From: Bacteroidales bacterium
Lineage (GTDB): Bacteria; Bacteroidota; Bacteroidia; Bacteroidales; F082
Assembly (NCBI GenBank): GCA_017477425.1
Contig: JAFUVT010000029.1
Location: 124,001 to 188,000, forward strand
Direction of reading: 5' to 3'
DNA length: 64,000 nt
The notes below the pieces were generated by a model that saw only the letters and a list, made by a program, of their open reading frames with translations, was not told the DNA's origin and ran no database searches. Both the position numbers and the translations under genes were made by a program. Below are positions 1 to 8,643 of this stretch, piece after piece. Within the stretch, counting starts at the first letter, position 1. Every line of letters starts with the position of its first letter.

Positions 1-2
1 TT

Positions 3-146
3 TTCAACGGTCAGGAAATCAGCCAATTGTACCTCACGCACGAGCAGCTGATGCAAGGCGGGGAATTGGTTTTCGAAATGGGTTCGCAGCCTAACCTCGA
101 AAGAGGATTGAAGGCGGAGGATAAACCTTATTCGTTATCTGATTGA
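3..146 (+). CDS. C-terminal end of a glycoside hydrolase, probably family GH92 (partial)
   Basis: Only the last 47 codons are in the window, ending in TGA at 144-146. The visible peptide contains THEQLMQGGELVFEMGSQPN, which resembles the C-terminal strand of secreted GH92 alpha-mannosidases, where a phrase like 'GGTLxFxMGxxPN' is typical. The family call is from recognition of this tail only; catalytic regions lie outside the window. A perfect 28-bp palindrome starts two bases after the stop codon. Confidence 0.6.
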   Translation, partial: FNGQEISQLYLTHEQLMQGGELVFEMGSQPNLERGLKAEDKPYSLSD

Positions 147-147
147 T

Positions 148-175
148 GTAGAGACGTTGCGCGCAACGTCTCTAC
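148..175. repeat. GTAG-headed perfect palindrome (REP-like), copy 1
   Basis: A 28-base perfect inverted repeat beginning GTAGAGACGTTGC and ending with the complement. An identical copy lies at 40469-40496, again just after a stop codon, and related elements are at 23070-23142 and 58753-58794. It may act as a 3' hairpin for the upstream gene. The GTAG head followed by a hairpin matches the general plan of REP sequences mobilised by Y1 (RAYT) transposases, one of which lies at 1408. Confidence 0.85.
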
Positions 176-190
176 CAGACGAAAAATTCC

Positions 191-198
191 TATTTTTG
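191..198 (+). promoter_or_regulatory. Bacteroidetes -7 promoter element upstream of mnmA
   Basis: TATTTTTG followed by C, a match to the TAnnTTTG core recognised by the Bacteroidetes housekeeping sigma factor, 16 bases before the mnmA start. No convincing -33 TTTG is visible because the palindrome occupies that space. Confidence 0.6.
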
Positions 199-213
199 CA
201 AAAATTTTGAACG

Positions 214-1302
214 ATGAACATAGCCGCATTGGTTTCGGGAGGCGTCGACAGCTCGGTGGTGGTGCCGCTGCTCAAGGAGCAGGGCTACGACCCGCACATC
301 TTCTATATCAAAATAGGTATGGAAGGCAAAGAGGATTTGTCGAGCTGCCCCTCGGAGGAGGATATTGAGATAACGACCTATATTGCAAAGAAATACGGTT
401 GCCAATTCGACATCGTGGATTTGCAACACGAGTATTTCGAGACCGTCGGGAAATACACGATGGAGATGGTGCGCAAGGGCCTCACGCCCAATCCCGACGT
501 GATGTGCAACCGCTGGATTAAACTCGGTGCCTTTGAGGAAAAGGAAGGCCACAACTTCGACAAAATCGCGACGGGACACTACGCCCGCTCGTGGGAGGAC
601 GAAAACGGCATCTTTTGGCTCGGCACGGCCGCCGACACCTTCAAGGACCAGACCTATTTCCTCGGACGCATCACCTACGCGCAACTGAGCAAGGTCATCT
701 TCCCCATCGGTGACATCCCCAAACCCGAAGTCAGGAAACTGGCGGCCCAATACAAGCTGCCGAGCGCCGAACGGCACGACAGCCAAGGGATTTGCTTCCT
801 GGGAAAAATCAATTACAACGACTACATCCGCGAATATTTGGGCGAGATGCCTGGCGACATCGTGGAACTTGAGACGGGCAAGAAACTGGGCCGTCACAAG
901 GGATTTTGGTTCCACACCATCGGGCAACGCAAGGGCTTGGGCTTGGGCGGCGGACCGTGGTTCGTGGTGAAGAAGGACATTCCGAACAACATCGTCTATG
1001 TGTCGCAGGGCTACGACCCCGTGGCGCAATACACCAACATCGTCCCCTTGGGCGACTTGCAGCCGATGAATCCTGCCCTGCAATTCGTTGACGGTCAGCG
1101 TGTCCGCTTCAAGATTCGGCACCAGCCGGAGTTCACTTATGGCACGATTCGCCTCACGGAGCGCGGCGCCGACATTGTGTCAGAAGTCGCTATCTCGGGC
1201 GTGGCACCGGGGCAGTTTGGCGTGGTTTATCATGAGGTGGAGCCGTATGTCATCGGCAGTGGAGTGATTGTAGAGTCGCAGGGACTTACGTCACCTGCGT
1301 AG
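214..1302 (+). CDS. mnmA: tRNA-specific 2-thiouridylase MnmA
   Basis: MnmA transfers sulfur to U34 of glutamate, glutamine and lysine tRNAs in the cytoplasm. The 362-residue protein has the usual family length. The ATP-pyrophosphatase PP-loop SGGVDSS is at residues 8-14. The catalytic cysteine is in NPDVMCNRW (C98) and the partner cysteine in DSQGICFLG (C194), so the enzyme looks complete. The gene stands alone behind a TAnnTTTG promoter. Its 3' end is odd: the last codons (QGLTSPA) and the TAG stop lie inside the inverted left arm of the repeat flanking the downstream Y1 transposase, so the natural C-terminus has probably been replaced by repeat sequence. Many Bacteroidales carry a second mnmA copy; which paralogue this is cannot be told here. 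Confidence 0.95.
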   Translation: MNIAALVSGGVDSSVVVPLLKEQGYDPHIFYIKIGMEGKEDLSSCPSEEDIEITTYIAKKYGCQFDIVDLQHEYFETVGKYTMEMVRKGLTPNPDVMCNRWIKLGAFEEKEGHNFDKIATGHYARSWEDENGIFWLGTAADTFKDQTYFLGRITYAQLSKVIFPIGDIPKPEVRKLAAQYKLPSAERHDSQGICFLGKINYNDYIREYLGEMPGDIVELETGKKLGRHKGFWFHTIGQRKGLGLGGGPWFVVKKDIPNNIVYVSQGYDPVAQYTNIVPLGDLQPMNPALQFVDGQRVRFKIRHQPEFTYGTIRLTERGADIVSEVAISGVAPGQFGVVYHEVEPYVIGSGVIVESQGLTSPA

Positions 1303-1389
1303 TGATATGCCGTCCCTACGGGACTGGCAAGCACAACGGAACCCCGTAGGGGTGACACATCAATAAGCAGGCGACGTGAGTCCCTGCGC
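1278..1389. repeat. Left REP cluster flanking the Y1 transposase
   Basis: Contains CAGGGACTTACGTCACCTGC at about 1279-1298 and its inverted partner GCAGGCGACGTGAGTCCCTG at about 1368-1387, with two short stem-loops between them (GTCCC-TACG-GGAC and CCCC-GTA-GGGG). The left arm overlaps the last codons and stop of mnmA. A right-hand copy (1861-1908) and a remote copy (16282-16329) share the unit CCCGTAGGG...AATAAGCAGGCGACGTGAGTCCCTGC. Confidence 0.85.
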
Positions 1390-1407
1390 TAGCAAACACA
1401 TAATATC

Positions 1408-1857
1408 ATGGCAAACACCTACACAAAACTAAACATCCACATCGTCTTCCACGTGAAAAGTACGGGGGTCTGCATCCAGAAAGAAGACTTACCGCAAGTC
1501 TTCCAATATATAGGTGGCATCATCAACAATGTGGGCGGCTATCCTATCACTGTGGGTGGCATAGAAAACCACATCCATATCTTGGCCACCATGCCAAAGA
1601 CCATGAGCGTGTCTGAGTTTGTGCAGAAAATCAAGGCCAACAGTAGCAAATGGATAAAAACCCTTGACAATTATTACGAATCGTTTGCCTGGCAAGAAGG
1701 CTATGGCGCGTTCTGCGTCAGTCCGTCGCTGCTGAAAAAGACCATACGTTACATCGAGACTCAAGAGAAACATCATTGTGTAGAGTCTGTGCGTGACGAA
1801 TTTATACGCTTTTTGGAAGCCAATGGAATAGAATTTGACGAACGTTATCTACCTTAG
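1408..1857 (+). mobile_element. Y1 (IS200/IS605-type, REP-associated) transposase
   Basis: A 149-residue HUH-superfamily single-strand transposase. The histidine pair is in ENHIHIL (about residues 54-60). The likely nucleophilic tyrosine is in TIRYIETQEKHH near residue 116, in the family's usual 'GYGAFCVSPS...RYIETQEKHH' context. There is no tnpB partner. Imperfect palindromes of the same family flank it on both sides and another copy lies 14 kb away at the end of rhaB. That arrangement is expected of a REP-associated tyrosine transposase (RAYT) rather than of a self-mobilising insertion sequence. Intact active-site residues suggest it could still be functional. The start is the first ATG after the left repeat. 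Confidence 0.85.
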
Positions 1858-1860
1858 CCC

Positions 1861-1908
1861 AGTCCCGTAGGGACGAAAGACCAATAAGCAGGCGACGTCA
1901 GTCCCTGC
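1861..1908. repeat. Right REP flanking the Y1 transposase
   Basis: Starts AGTCCCGTAGGGAC (a 5-bp stem hairpin) and continues through CAATAAGCAGGCGACG to GTCCCTGC, the same unit as at 1341-1389 and 16282-16329. It fills the gap between the transposase stop and the next gene. Confidence 0.85.
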
Positions 1909-1924
1909 CCTAACACGAACAACT

Positions 1925-2617
1925 ATGAATAACATATCAGATCGCATCCTCTACGAAGATAATCACCTGATTATCGTGAACAAGCTCCCCTCCGAAATCG
2001 TGCAGGGCGACAAGACGGGCGACGTGTGCCTCCTCGACGACGTGAAGCAATACATCAAGGAGAAATACGACAAGCCGGGCAACGTGTTTGCCGGCCTCGT
2101 CCACCGCATCGACCGCCCCGTGAGTGGCGCCGTCGTCTTTGCCAAAACGAGCAAAGCCCTCTCGCGCATGACGGTGAAAGTGAAAGACCGCGACTTCCGC
2201 AAGACCTACCTCGCTTTGGTAAAGAACCATCCACCCAAGCAGGCCGACGTGCTGGAAGACTATATCGTGAAAAACGAGAAGATGAACAAGTCGTTCGTCG
2301 TGCCCGAAGGCACCAAGGAAGCCAAGCTGGCGCGGCTGAGTTATCGCGTCGTCGGGAAATCGGAAAGCTTTTATCTGCTTGAAGTCGAACTGTTTACAGG
2401 AAGGCACCACCAAATCCGTTGCCAATTGGCGCACATCGGTTGCCCCATCCGTGGTGACCTGAAATATGGCTATCCGCGCAGCAATCCTGATGCCTCCATC
2501 AGCCTGCACGCTTGGCGCATCGCTTTCGAGCATCCCGTTTTGAAGACGCAAATCGAAGTGACGGCGCCGTTGCCTCAAGTTTCGCCTTGGACGGCTTTCC
2601 AACAAATTACAGTTTGA
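1925..2617 (+). CDS. RluA-family 23S rRNA/tRNA pseudouridine synthase
   Basis: Isomerises uridine to pseudouridine in structured RNA. The 230-residue protein lacks an N-terminal S4 domain and begins directly with the catalytic fold. Motif I is HRIDRPVSG, placing the catalytic aspartate at D63; GRHHQIRCQLAHIG near residues 159-172 is the conserved RluA-type substrate-loop motif. It starts 16 bases after the right-hand repeat and has no close partner gene. The target uridine cannot be named from sequence alone; RluA/RluC/RluD-like enzymes are all possible. Confidence 0.9.
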   Translation: MNNISDRILYEDNHLIIVNKLPSEIVQGDKTGDVCLLDDVKQYIKEKYDKPGNVFAGLVHRIDRPVSGAVVFAKTSKALSRMTVKVKDRDFRKTYLALVKNHPPKQADVLEDYIVKNEKMNKSFVVPEGTKEAKLARLSYRVVGKSESFYLLEVELFTGRHHQIRCQLAHIGCPIRGDLKYGYPRSNPDASISLHAWRIAFEHPVLKTQIEVTAPLPQVSPWTAFQQITV

Positions 2618-2635
2618 CGGGTCGTTTATGCTTCA

Positions 2636-3364
2636 TCATAATAGGTGGACAATTCCCCTGAAAATGATGAAATAGGCACCGCAGAGCATCAGCAGAATGC
2701 CGGCAACGCGGTTCATTATGGTGGTACGTTCGGCGTTGAGAAACACCTTCAATTTGGCAGCGCCCCATGCCTTCAACAGTTCCATCGCCAGCGTAGTGCC
2801 CAAAATGATGGCAAAAAACACGATAGCGCTCACCTTGTTGCCACCCATGTTGCCTGCCACCATGGCCACTGAGGTGAACCAAAACAGCCACACAAAGGGA
2901 TTCAAAATATTGAGTATAAACCCTTTACCAAGAAACACGAACCACGAGGGCTTGTCCTCTTGGTTTTTCATGATCTCCTCCGACTTTTTTTCTATCATCT
3001 CATCGCGTTCCTTCACCTTTCGTCGAAAAGTGTAAACCCCGAATAGTATCAAGATGACACCTGCACCGATGCATGCCAAAGCCGCCTCGAAGTCGGACTT
3101 CATCACCACTTGCACCGAGGTAAGGATGCACAACGAGATGACCATTGCATCGTTGAGAATCACGCCGAAGGCGAACCATGCCGCCGACCTGAAGCCACGG
3201 TGGAGACTGGTCTGCACAAGGGTGATGAACGATGGCCCCATGTTGACCACCACCGAGAGGAACACACCTATCAGGATGGCCCAAAACAGGAAGCTGAACG
3301 ACCCGATGCGGCTGAACTCCGGCATCCTGTCGAAAATAACCGGCGAACTCTCCATTTCCATCAT
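2636..3364 (-). CDS. LysE/RhtB-family amino-acid exporter-like membrane protein
   Basis: About 242 residues with roughly six hydrophobic segments, a conserved 'NMGPSFITLVQTSLHRG' region early on (compare the GP-rich N-terminal motif of LysE/RhtB exporters), and a second half with NPFVWLFWF. A charged cytoplasmic loop (KVKERDEMIEKKSEE) separates the halves. I chose the start at 3364 because it overlaps the stop of the upstream GH3-family gene as ATGA, the usual sign of translational coupling; a second ATG follows immediately. The substrate is unknown; LysE-type proteins export amino acids or related small molecules. It probably shares the promoter at 4941-4949. Confidence 0.75.
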   Translation of the reverse strand: MMEMESSPVIFDRMPEFSRIGSFSFLFWAILIGVFLSVVVNMGPSFITLVQTSLHRGFRSAAWFAFGVILNDAMVISLCILTSVQVVMKSDFEAALACIGAGVILILFGVYTFRRKVKERDEMIEKKSEEIMKNQEDKPSWFVFLGKGFILNILNPFVWLFWFTSVAMVAGNMGGNKVSAIVFFAIILGTTLAMELLKAWGAAKLKVFLNAERTTIMNRVAGILLMLCGAYFIIFRGIVHLL

Positions 3365-4914
3365 GACTTCATACCTTTCACGTATTCCTCCCACATCTCA
3401 AGTCGCTTGCCCTTCATCACACGCGGAAACTTGGTGGCACCACCCCATTTGCCTATTTTCTGCTCCATGAACTCATAGAAATACTTGGTGGGCAAAACGT
3501 CGACAAACAGCTCCTTGATGGCTTGTGTGCGCTCCACGGCGTAGTCGTCGTTGAGCCGGCAAAGGTTCTCGTCAATCAGCTTGAGAGCGACCTGCTCGTC
3601 CAACGGCTCGTCGCAACCAATATACCAATGGTGGGCATACATTGTGTCGTGACGCACTCCCGCCACGGTGAATTCCGTGATGTTGACGCCCAGCTTTTCG
3701 GCCATCATGTCGACGGCACGCGTCATGTTGTCCTGCGAAAGGTGCTCGCCCGTGATGCTCAGGAATTGTTTGGTGCGTCCCGTGATGGCAATCTCGCAGT
3801 TTTCCTTGTTGATGAACTTGATGGTGTCGCCGATGAGGTAACGCCAAGTGCCGGCACAGGTCGAGAGCAGCAGGGCGTAGTCCTTGTTCTCCTCCACCTC
3901 GGAGAGCAAAAGCGTCTTGGGATGGGCAACAATGTTGCCGTCCTCATCGAAGTTCTCGTCATTGAACGGCACGAACTCGAAATAGACGCCGTTGTCGACC
4001 AAAAGCTGCATGACGCGCTTCTTCAAGTCGACCTGATAGGCGATGTAACCTTCCGAGGCCAAGTAACTTTCCACAAACAGCACCTCTTTGCCAAAAAGCC
4101 GCTCGAAGCTCTTCTCGTAGGGTCCGAAAGCCACGCCGCTGTGGACGTAGACCATCAAATTGGGCCACATGTCGTGGATGGTGTTCAGATGGTATTCCTT
4201 GACGATGCGTTCGAGCAAGATTTGCACCCAAGCGGGCACGCCCACGATGACGCCGATGTCCCATTTGGGAGCGGCCTTCACCATGAGGTCCATCTTCTTG
4301 GCCCAGTCGCGTTCCTTCGAGATCTTCTGGCCAGGCTTATAAAACGCCTCGAACCACGACGGAATCTTGCCTGCGGAGATGCCCGAGAGGTCGCCGGCAT
4401 AATAACGATACTTCTCGTTGTATTGCAAATCAGTGCTGCCGCCAATCATCAGGATGCCACGGTTATAAAAGCCGATGGGAAAATCGTAGCGCGTGGCCGA
4501 CACCAGCTGTCGGATGCCTGCACGCGTGATGGTGTTGTTGAGGGCGCGAGTGATGGGAATGTATTTACTGGCGGCTTCCGAAGTGCCTGAACTCAAGGCG
4601 AAATACTTGATTTTGCCCGGCCAGGCGATGTTGCGTTTGCCTTCGAGGTTGAGATGCCACCATTCGTCGTGCATCTTGTTGTAGTCGAATACGGGCACAC
4701 GCTTGCGGAACTCCTGCAAGATGTCTTTCGAAAGCAGGATTTCATCAAAATGATAGAATTTTCCGAACTCCGTGAACTGCGCCTTCACCAACAGCTTGCG
4801 CAACTCGCGCCTTTGGGCACGCACAGGGTCGGTGTGGTTCTGACGGATTTCAACAGGTATATTCTTGATCTCGGCGGCGGCTTTCACCAAAGCGCCAATG
4901 ATAGGTAATGCCAT
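3361..4914 (-). CDS. GH3 auxin-responsive-promoter family protein (acyl-adenylate/amido synthetase fold)
   Basis: A 517-residue member of the GH3 family, which in plants joins amino acids to acyl hormones by adenylation. Bacterial members are common in Bacteroidetes but of unknown substrate. Visible features are the serine/threonine-rich nucleotide motif in YFALSSGTSEAASKYIP near residue 90 and a C-terminal domain with GRTKQFLSITGEHLS. The start was set at the ATG at 4914, because a promoter core (TACCTTTGC) covers the further-upstream TTG. It is the first gene of a two-gene unit with the LysE-type exporter (ATGA overlap), so the product of one may be exported by the other; that link is inference. 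Confidence 0.85.
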   Translation of the reverse strand: MALPIIGALVKAAAEIKNIPVEIRQNHTDPVRAQRRELRKLLVKAQFTEFGKFYHFDEILLSKDILQEFRKRVPVFDYNKMHDEWWHLNLEGKRNIAWPGKIKYFALSSGTSEAASKYIPITRALNNTITRAGIRQLVSATRYDFPIGFYNRGILMIGGSTDLQYNEKYRYYAGDLSGISAGKIPSWFEAFYKPGQKISKERDWAKKMDLMVKAAPKWDIGVIVGVPAWVQILLERIVKEYHLNTIHDMWPNLMVYVHSGVAFGPYEKSFERLFGKEVLFVESYLASEGYIAYQVDLKKRVMQLLVDNGVYFEFVPFNDENFDEDGNIVAHPKTLLLSEVEENKDYALLLSTCAGTWRYLIGDTIKFINKENCEIAITGRTKQFLSITGEHLSQDNMTRAVDMMAEKLGVNITEFTVAGVRHDTMYAHHWYIGCDEPLDEQVALKLIDENLCRLNDDYAVERTQAIKELFVDVLPTKYFYEFMEQKIGKWGGATKFPRVMKGKRLEMWEEYVKGMKS

Positions 4915-4940
4915 TACTCTTTGGATTTTGAATTCGGGCT

Positions 4941-4949
4941 GCAAAGGTA
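4941..4949 (-). promoter_or_regulatory. Promoter core for the GH3-family/LysE unit
   Basis: Reading on the minus strand this is TACCTTTGC, a full match to the TAnnTTTG core, 27 bases before the chosen ATG. It is divergent from the promoter at 4991. Confidence 0.65.
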
Positions 4950-4990
4950 AAGATTTTCGACGAATTAGACAGGAAATGAAAAATAACTCC

Positions 4991-4998
4991 TACCTTTG
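4991..4998 (+). promoter_or_regulatory. Promoter core for the beta-helix T9SS gene
   Basis: TACCTTTG followed by CG, 27 bases before the ATG at 5025; divergent from the promoter at 4941-4949. Confidence 0.65.
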
Positions 4999-5024
4999 CG
5001 CAAATATTCTAACACATTTCACTT

Positions 5025-6605
5025 ATGAAAACTAGATTTTTATTGCTTTTCGTTTTTGTTGGCTTGGTGGCTCAAGCCCAAACCATTAACGTATCGGGTT
5101 CGCAATCAGGTATTTGGGAAGCCGACACAGTGAAAGTTGTCGGCGACGTCATCGTTGATGGCACCTTGTCCATCCGTCCAGGTACCACAGTGCTGTTCGA
5201 CGGCTATTACAGCATCAGTGCCACTGAGGGTGCTTCGTTTTTGGCGCTCGGCACTGAAACCGACTCCATTACCTTCACCGTGGCCGACACAACGGGGTTC
5301 CATCTCTTCAATTTTGGGCGCGGCGGCTGGAACGGCATCCACCTCAAAGAAGCGGGCGCTTCGCGATTCGAATACTGCCGTTTCCACTATGGCAAGGCCG
5401 CTCTCGACGATGACCAAGACGGAGGCGCGTTGCGTATTTTCGGTTGCGACGAGGTCGAAATCAGCCACAGCAACCTGTTCTGCAACTTCTCGCGCGAGCA
5501 TGGCGGCGCCCTCAATGCCGAACATTCCAAGGTGGTGATGCACGATTGCAATGTGAATCACAACTTGACTTACACAGAAATCGACACGGTTTATTTCATG
5601 TATGGCGGCGGCCTCCGCTTCATCAATTGCGAAGTGGAACTCATCGACATGGCCTTCCGCTACAATGATGGCCGAAGTGCCATTGGAGGTGCCTTGAGTT
5701 TGGACAGCTGTTCGGTCAATATAGACCGTTGCAACTTCGAGCATAATCACGGCGTGAACGGCGGCGGCTTGTACATCATTCGCTGCTACGACCGTCCGTG
5801 CCGCATCAGCAACTCGCTTTTCGCCAACAACGACTCAAGTCATTTCGGCGGCGGCTTGGCCATCAGCGATTCCTCGCCCGAGGTGAGCAACCTCACCGTG
5901 GTCGGCAACTATTCCTACGGCGTCACCTGCGGCGGCATCTTCTTCTATCAACATAGCAGCCCCATCGTGCGCAACTGCATCATTTACGGCAACACCAACT
6001 ACGCCCCCCTCGAAGAACCCGTGCAAATGTGGATTTGGACTTATGACGACTATGTGCCAGAATTCCACAATTGCCTGGTGCAATATGGCATGGGGAACAT
6101 CTCGGGCAACGACATCATCCAAGTGTACGAAGACTGCATCGACGACGACCCTCTTTTTGCCGACACCATTAATGAAAACTACCGCCTCAGCAACGGCAGC
6201 CCATGTGTCGACGCTGGAGCACCCGACACCCCCGACACTATTCTCAACGGACTAGACTTGGACGGTCATCAGCGCATGAGCGGCAATCGTATCGACATTG
6301 GCGCCTACGAATATTCGAACGTAGGCCTCAACGAAATCACACAAGACGGAAAATTTCTCCGCATCGTCGGCAACCCGATTACGGAGGAGAGCTATGCCGA
6401 ACTCGAACTCGAAGAAGCTTGTCCTATAAACGCTAAGGTATATTCCATTGATGGCAAACTGATGGTGGAGCAAAGCATAGGAAATCTGCCAGCTGGCAAC
6501 CATCGCATCGGTCTTGGCACTCTGTTCCAAACTTTGCCTAGAGGCACCTATCTCGTTGTAATGAACGGCCATGGCAAATCGGTTGCCGCCAAAGTGATTC
6601 GTTAA
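5025..6605 (+). CDS. Secreted right-handed beta-helix protein with T9SS sorting domain
   Basis: A 526-residue exported protein. Residues 1-19 form a signal peptide (KTRFLLLFVFVGLVAQAQ). The middle has repeated short strands of the PbH1 parallel beta-helix kind (for example NSLFANNDSSHFGGGLAISDSS followed by SPEVSNLTVVGN). The last 90 residues are a type A T9SS C-terminal domain (NPITEESYAELELEE ... LPRGTYLVVMNGHGKSVAAKVIR), which directs surface attachment or release through the type IX system. Pectate-lyase-like beta-helices may bind or cleave polysaccharide, but no catalytic set can be pointed to, so the ligand is unknown. The next gene, 18 bases on, encodes an outer-membrane barrel. Confidence 0.85.
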   Translation: MKTRFLLLFVFVGLVAQAQTINVSGSQSGIWEADTVKVVGDVIVDGTLSIRPGTTVLFDGYYSISATEGASFLALGTETDSITFTVADTTGFHLFNFGRGGWNGIHLKEAGASRFEYCRFHYGKAALDDDQDGGALRIFGCDEVEISHSNLFCNFSREHGGALNAEHSKVVMHDCNVNHNLTYTEIDTVYFMYGGGLRFINCEVELIDMAFRYNDGRSAIGGALSLDSCSVNIDRCNFEHNHGVNGGGLYIIRCYDRPCRISNSLFANNDSSHFGGGLAISDSSPEVSNLTVVGNYSYGVTCGGIFFYQHSSPIVRNCIIYGNTNYAPLEEPVQMWIWTYDDYVPEFHNCLVQYGMGNISGNDIIQVYEDCIDDDPLFADTINENYRLSNGSPCVDAGAPDTPDTILNGLDLDGHQRMSGNRIDIGAYEYSNVGLNEITQDGKFLRIVGNPITEESYAELELEEACPINAKVYSIDGKLMVEQSIGNLPAGNHRIGLGTLFQTLPRGTYLVVMNGHGKSVAAKVIR

Positions 6606-6623
6606 CCCAATCCGCTCCCAACA

Positions 6624-7253
6624 ATGAATAAACGACTTGCTCTTCTCTCCTTGTTCCTCGTGATGGGCATCACATCGCTCATGGCCCAGCGCCTCGGCGG
6701 CGGCCTAATGCTGGGTCCGGCCTTTTCGACGATGAAAATCAGCGGCAACGACAGCACCTCGTTCCGAACCGATTTCACGGCAGGGGTTCGCATCGCGCTC
6801 ATCCCCAAGCATTTCGTTATCGGCGGCGAAGTGGATGTCATCTATTCGCGACAAGGAATGCGCACCCCGAAAGGCCTCGATGCCGATGGCAACACGATTC
6901 GCTATCTCTGCAAGTCGCATTACATCAACGTGCCGCTACTGCTCAACATCTATTTCCGCAAATGGAACGAAGACGACGAAGACGAGTCGATGATACCGAG
7001 ACTGCGCATCGGACCGCAAATCGGCTTTTGCATCGGCGGCAACAATGTGACCGACGTGCAAGGGAAGAAAAAGCAGCAATACATCATCCCTTGGGAAAAA
7101 GGCAGCTTCAACCGCATCGACTACGGCTTGACGGCGGCTTTCAGCTATTGGTTTGTCGAGGTGCGCTACACTTTCGGCATGGCCAACGTTTTCAAGGAAG
7201 GCGAGAAGTCCACCAACCACGTGATTTCGGTGACTTGGTCGGATATTTGGTGA
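6624..7253 (+). CDS. Outer-membrane beta-barrel protein (PorT-like family)
   Basis: A 209-residue protein with a signal peptide ending at SLMAQ and an N-terminal GGGLMLGPAFSTMKISG stretch, followed by alternating aromatic/polar strands ending in an aromatic residue (TWSDIW), as in the small Bacteroidetes barrel family PF13568. PorT itself is a T9SS component, but this fold is widespread and the gene is not clearly PorT. It follows the beta-helix T9SS cargo gene by 18 bases, so both are probably transcribed together. Confidence 0.7.
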   Translation: MNKRLALLSLFLVMGITSLMAQRLGGGLMLGPAFSTMKISGNDSTSFRTDFTAGVRIALIPKHFVIGGEVDVIYSRQGMRTPKGLDADGNTIRYLCKSHYINVPLLLNIYFRKWNEDDEDESMIPRLRIGPQIGFCIGGNNVTDVQGKKKQQYIIPWEKGSFNRIDYGLTAAFSYWFVEVRYTFGMANVFKEGEKSTNHVISVTWSDIW

Positions 7254-7271
7254 TATTTTCGGAAAAATCTA

Positions 7272-7279
7272 TACATTTG
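7272..7279 (+). promoter_or_regulatory. Promoter core for trkAH
   Basis: TACATTTG followed by C, 21 bases before the trkA start; a TTTGG stretch about 22 bases upstream may serve as the -33 element. Confidence 0.55.
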
Positions 7280-7299
7280 CATTTTTAAACCGAAATGAA

Positions 7300-8640
7300 A
7301 TGAACATCGTTATAGCTGGAGACGGAGAAGTCGGCATGCACCTCGCCGAAGCCTTGGTGCGCAGCAACCACAACATCACCATCGTGGACCCGCATGAGGA
7401 GCTGCTGAAGATGATGGAATCGCACAGCGACCTGATGACCATCACGGGCGATTCCACCTCGACCGCCGTTTTGCAGCGCGCCAACGTGAAGCGCGCCGAC
7501 CTGATGATTGCCGTGCTGCACGACGAGCACATCAATCTGCTGACGGGCATCATCGCCAAGAAACTAGGCGCCAAGAAAGTCATCGCCCGTGTCAACACGA
7601 TGGAAAACCTCAGCCCCGAGGTGTGGCGCATGTACCAAGACTTGGGCATCGACGGGCTGCTTTCGCCCGAAGACATTGCCGCACAGGAGATTATCTCGCT
7701 GTTGAAGAAAAATGCTTCGTCGGAAACCTACGACTTTTCGGGCGGCAAACTGCAACTCTTCATGGTGAAACTTGAACCCGAAGCCGAAATCCTGGGCAAG
7801 ACCGTCGACGAGGTGGTCGACCAATATGAGCACATCGAGTTCCGCATCGCGGCCATCCACCGGCGCCAAAACACCTTCGTGCCGCAAGGCGACGAAGTGT
7901 TCCAGGTGGCCGACATGGTGTATGTGGTCACCAAGCCGCACGCCATCAAAGATATCATCAAATTGAGCGGAAAGAAGCAAATCAACGTTCACAACGTGAT
8001 GATTGTGGGCGGTGGCCGCGTAGGGCGCATCACGGCCAAACGCCTTGAGAAAGACCTGAACATCAAGATTTTGGAAATCGACAAGGATCGTTGCATGGAC
8101 TTGACCAACTACCTCGAAGAGGCTTTGGTGGTCAACGCTGATGCGCGCAACCTCGACCTGCTCGAAGACGAAGGCATCAAGGATATGGACGCTTTCATCG
8201 CCGTCAGCGACAATACCGAGACCAACATCCTCACCTGCTTGCAAGCCAAGTCATTCGGCGTGAAGAAGACCATCGCCCTCGTCGAGAACATCGACTACAT
8301 CGACATCTCGCAAAACATCGGCATCGACTCCATCATCAACAAGAAACTCATCGCGGCCAGCTATATGGTGAAATATACGCTTGGTGCCAAAGTCTCGACC
8401 CTAAAGAGCCTCAGCGGCATCGACGCCGACATCGTTGAGTTTGAGGTGAGGGCTGGATCGGCGGTCACGCGCAAGCCCATCGGGCAACTGCCCATGCCGC
8501 CCGATGCCATCATCTGCGGCATCACCCGCGACGGCGAGAGCTATATCGCCACCGATGACTTCCAAATTGAGACCGACGACCAAGTGGTGGTGCTGGCCTT
8601 GCCCAACGGCATTCCTGCGGTAGAACGATTATTCCATTAA
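7300..8640 (+). CDS. trkA: Trk potassium uptake system NAD-binding subunit TrkA
   Basis: TrkA is the cytoplasmic gating ring of the Trk potassium channel and responds to NAD(H)/ATP. The 446-residue length fits the usual two tandem RCK units. The first Rossmann glycine motif is IAGDGEVGMHLAEAL at the N-terminus and the second is IVGGGRVGRITAKRLE near residue 235. Each is followed by an acidic residue ending the second strand (TIVDPHEE, LEIDKDR) and a TrkA-C domain. It lies three bases ahead of trkH, so the two are co-translated in one operon behind the promoter at 7272. Confidence 0.95.
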   Translation: MNIVIAGDGEVGMHLAEALVRSNHNITIVDPHEELLKMMESHSDLMTITGDSTSTAVLQRANVKRADLMIAVLHDEHINLLTGIIAKKLGAKKVIARVNTMENLSPEVWRMYQDLGIDGLLSPEDIAAQEIISLLKKNASSETYDFSGGKLQLFMVKLEPEAEILGKTVDEVVDQYEHIEFRIAAIHRRQNTFVPQGDEVFQVADMVYVVTKPHAIKDIIKLSGKKQINVHNVMIVGGGRVGRITAKRLEKDLNIKILEIDKDRCMDLTNYLEEALVVNADARNLDLLEDEGIKDMDAFIAVSDNTETNILTCLQAKSFGVKKTIALVENIDYIDISQNIGIDSIINKKLIAASYMVKYTLGAKVSTLKSLSGIDADIVEFEVRAGSAVTRKPIGQLPMPPDAIICGITRDGESYIATDDFQIETDDQVVVLALPNGIPAVERLFH

Positions 8641-8643
8641 ATA

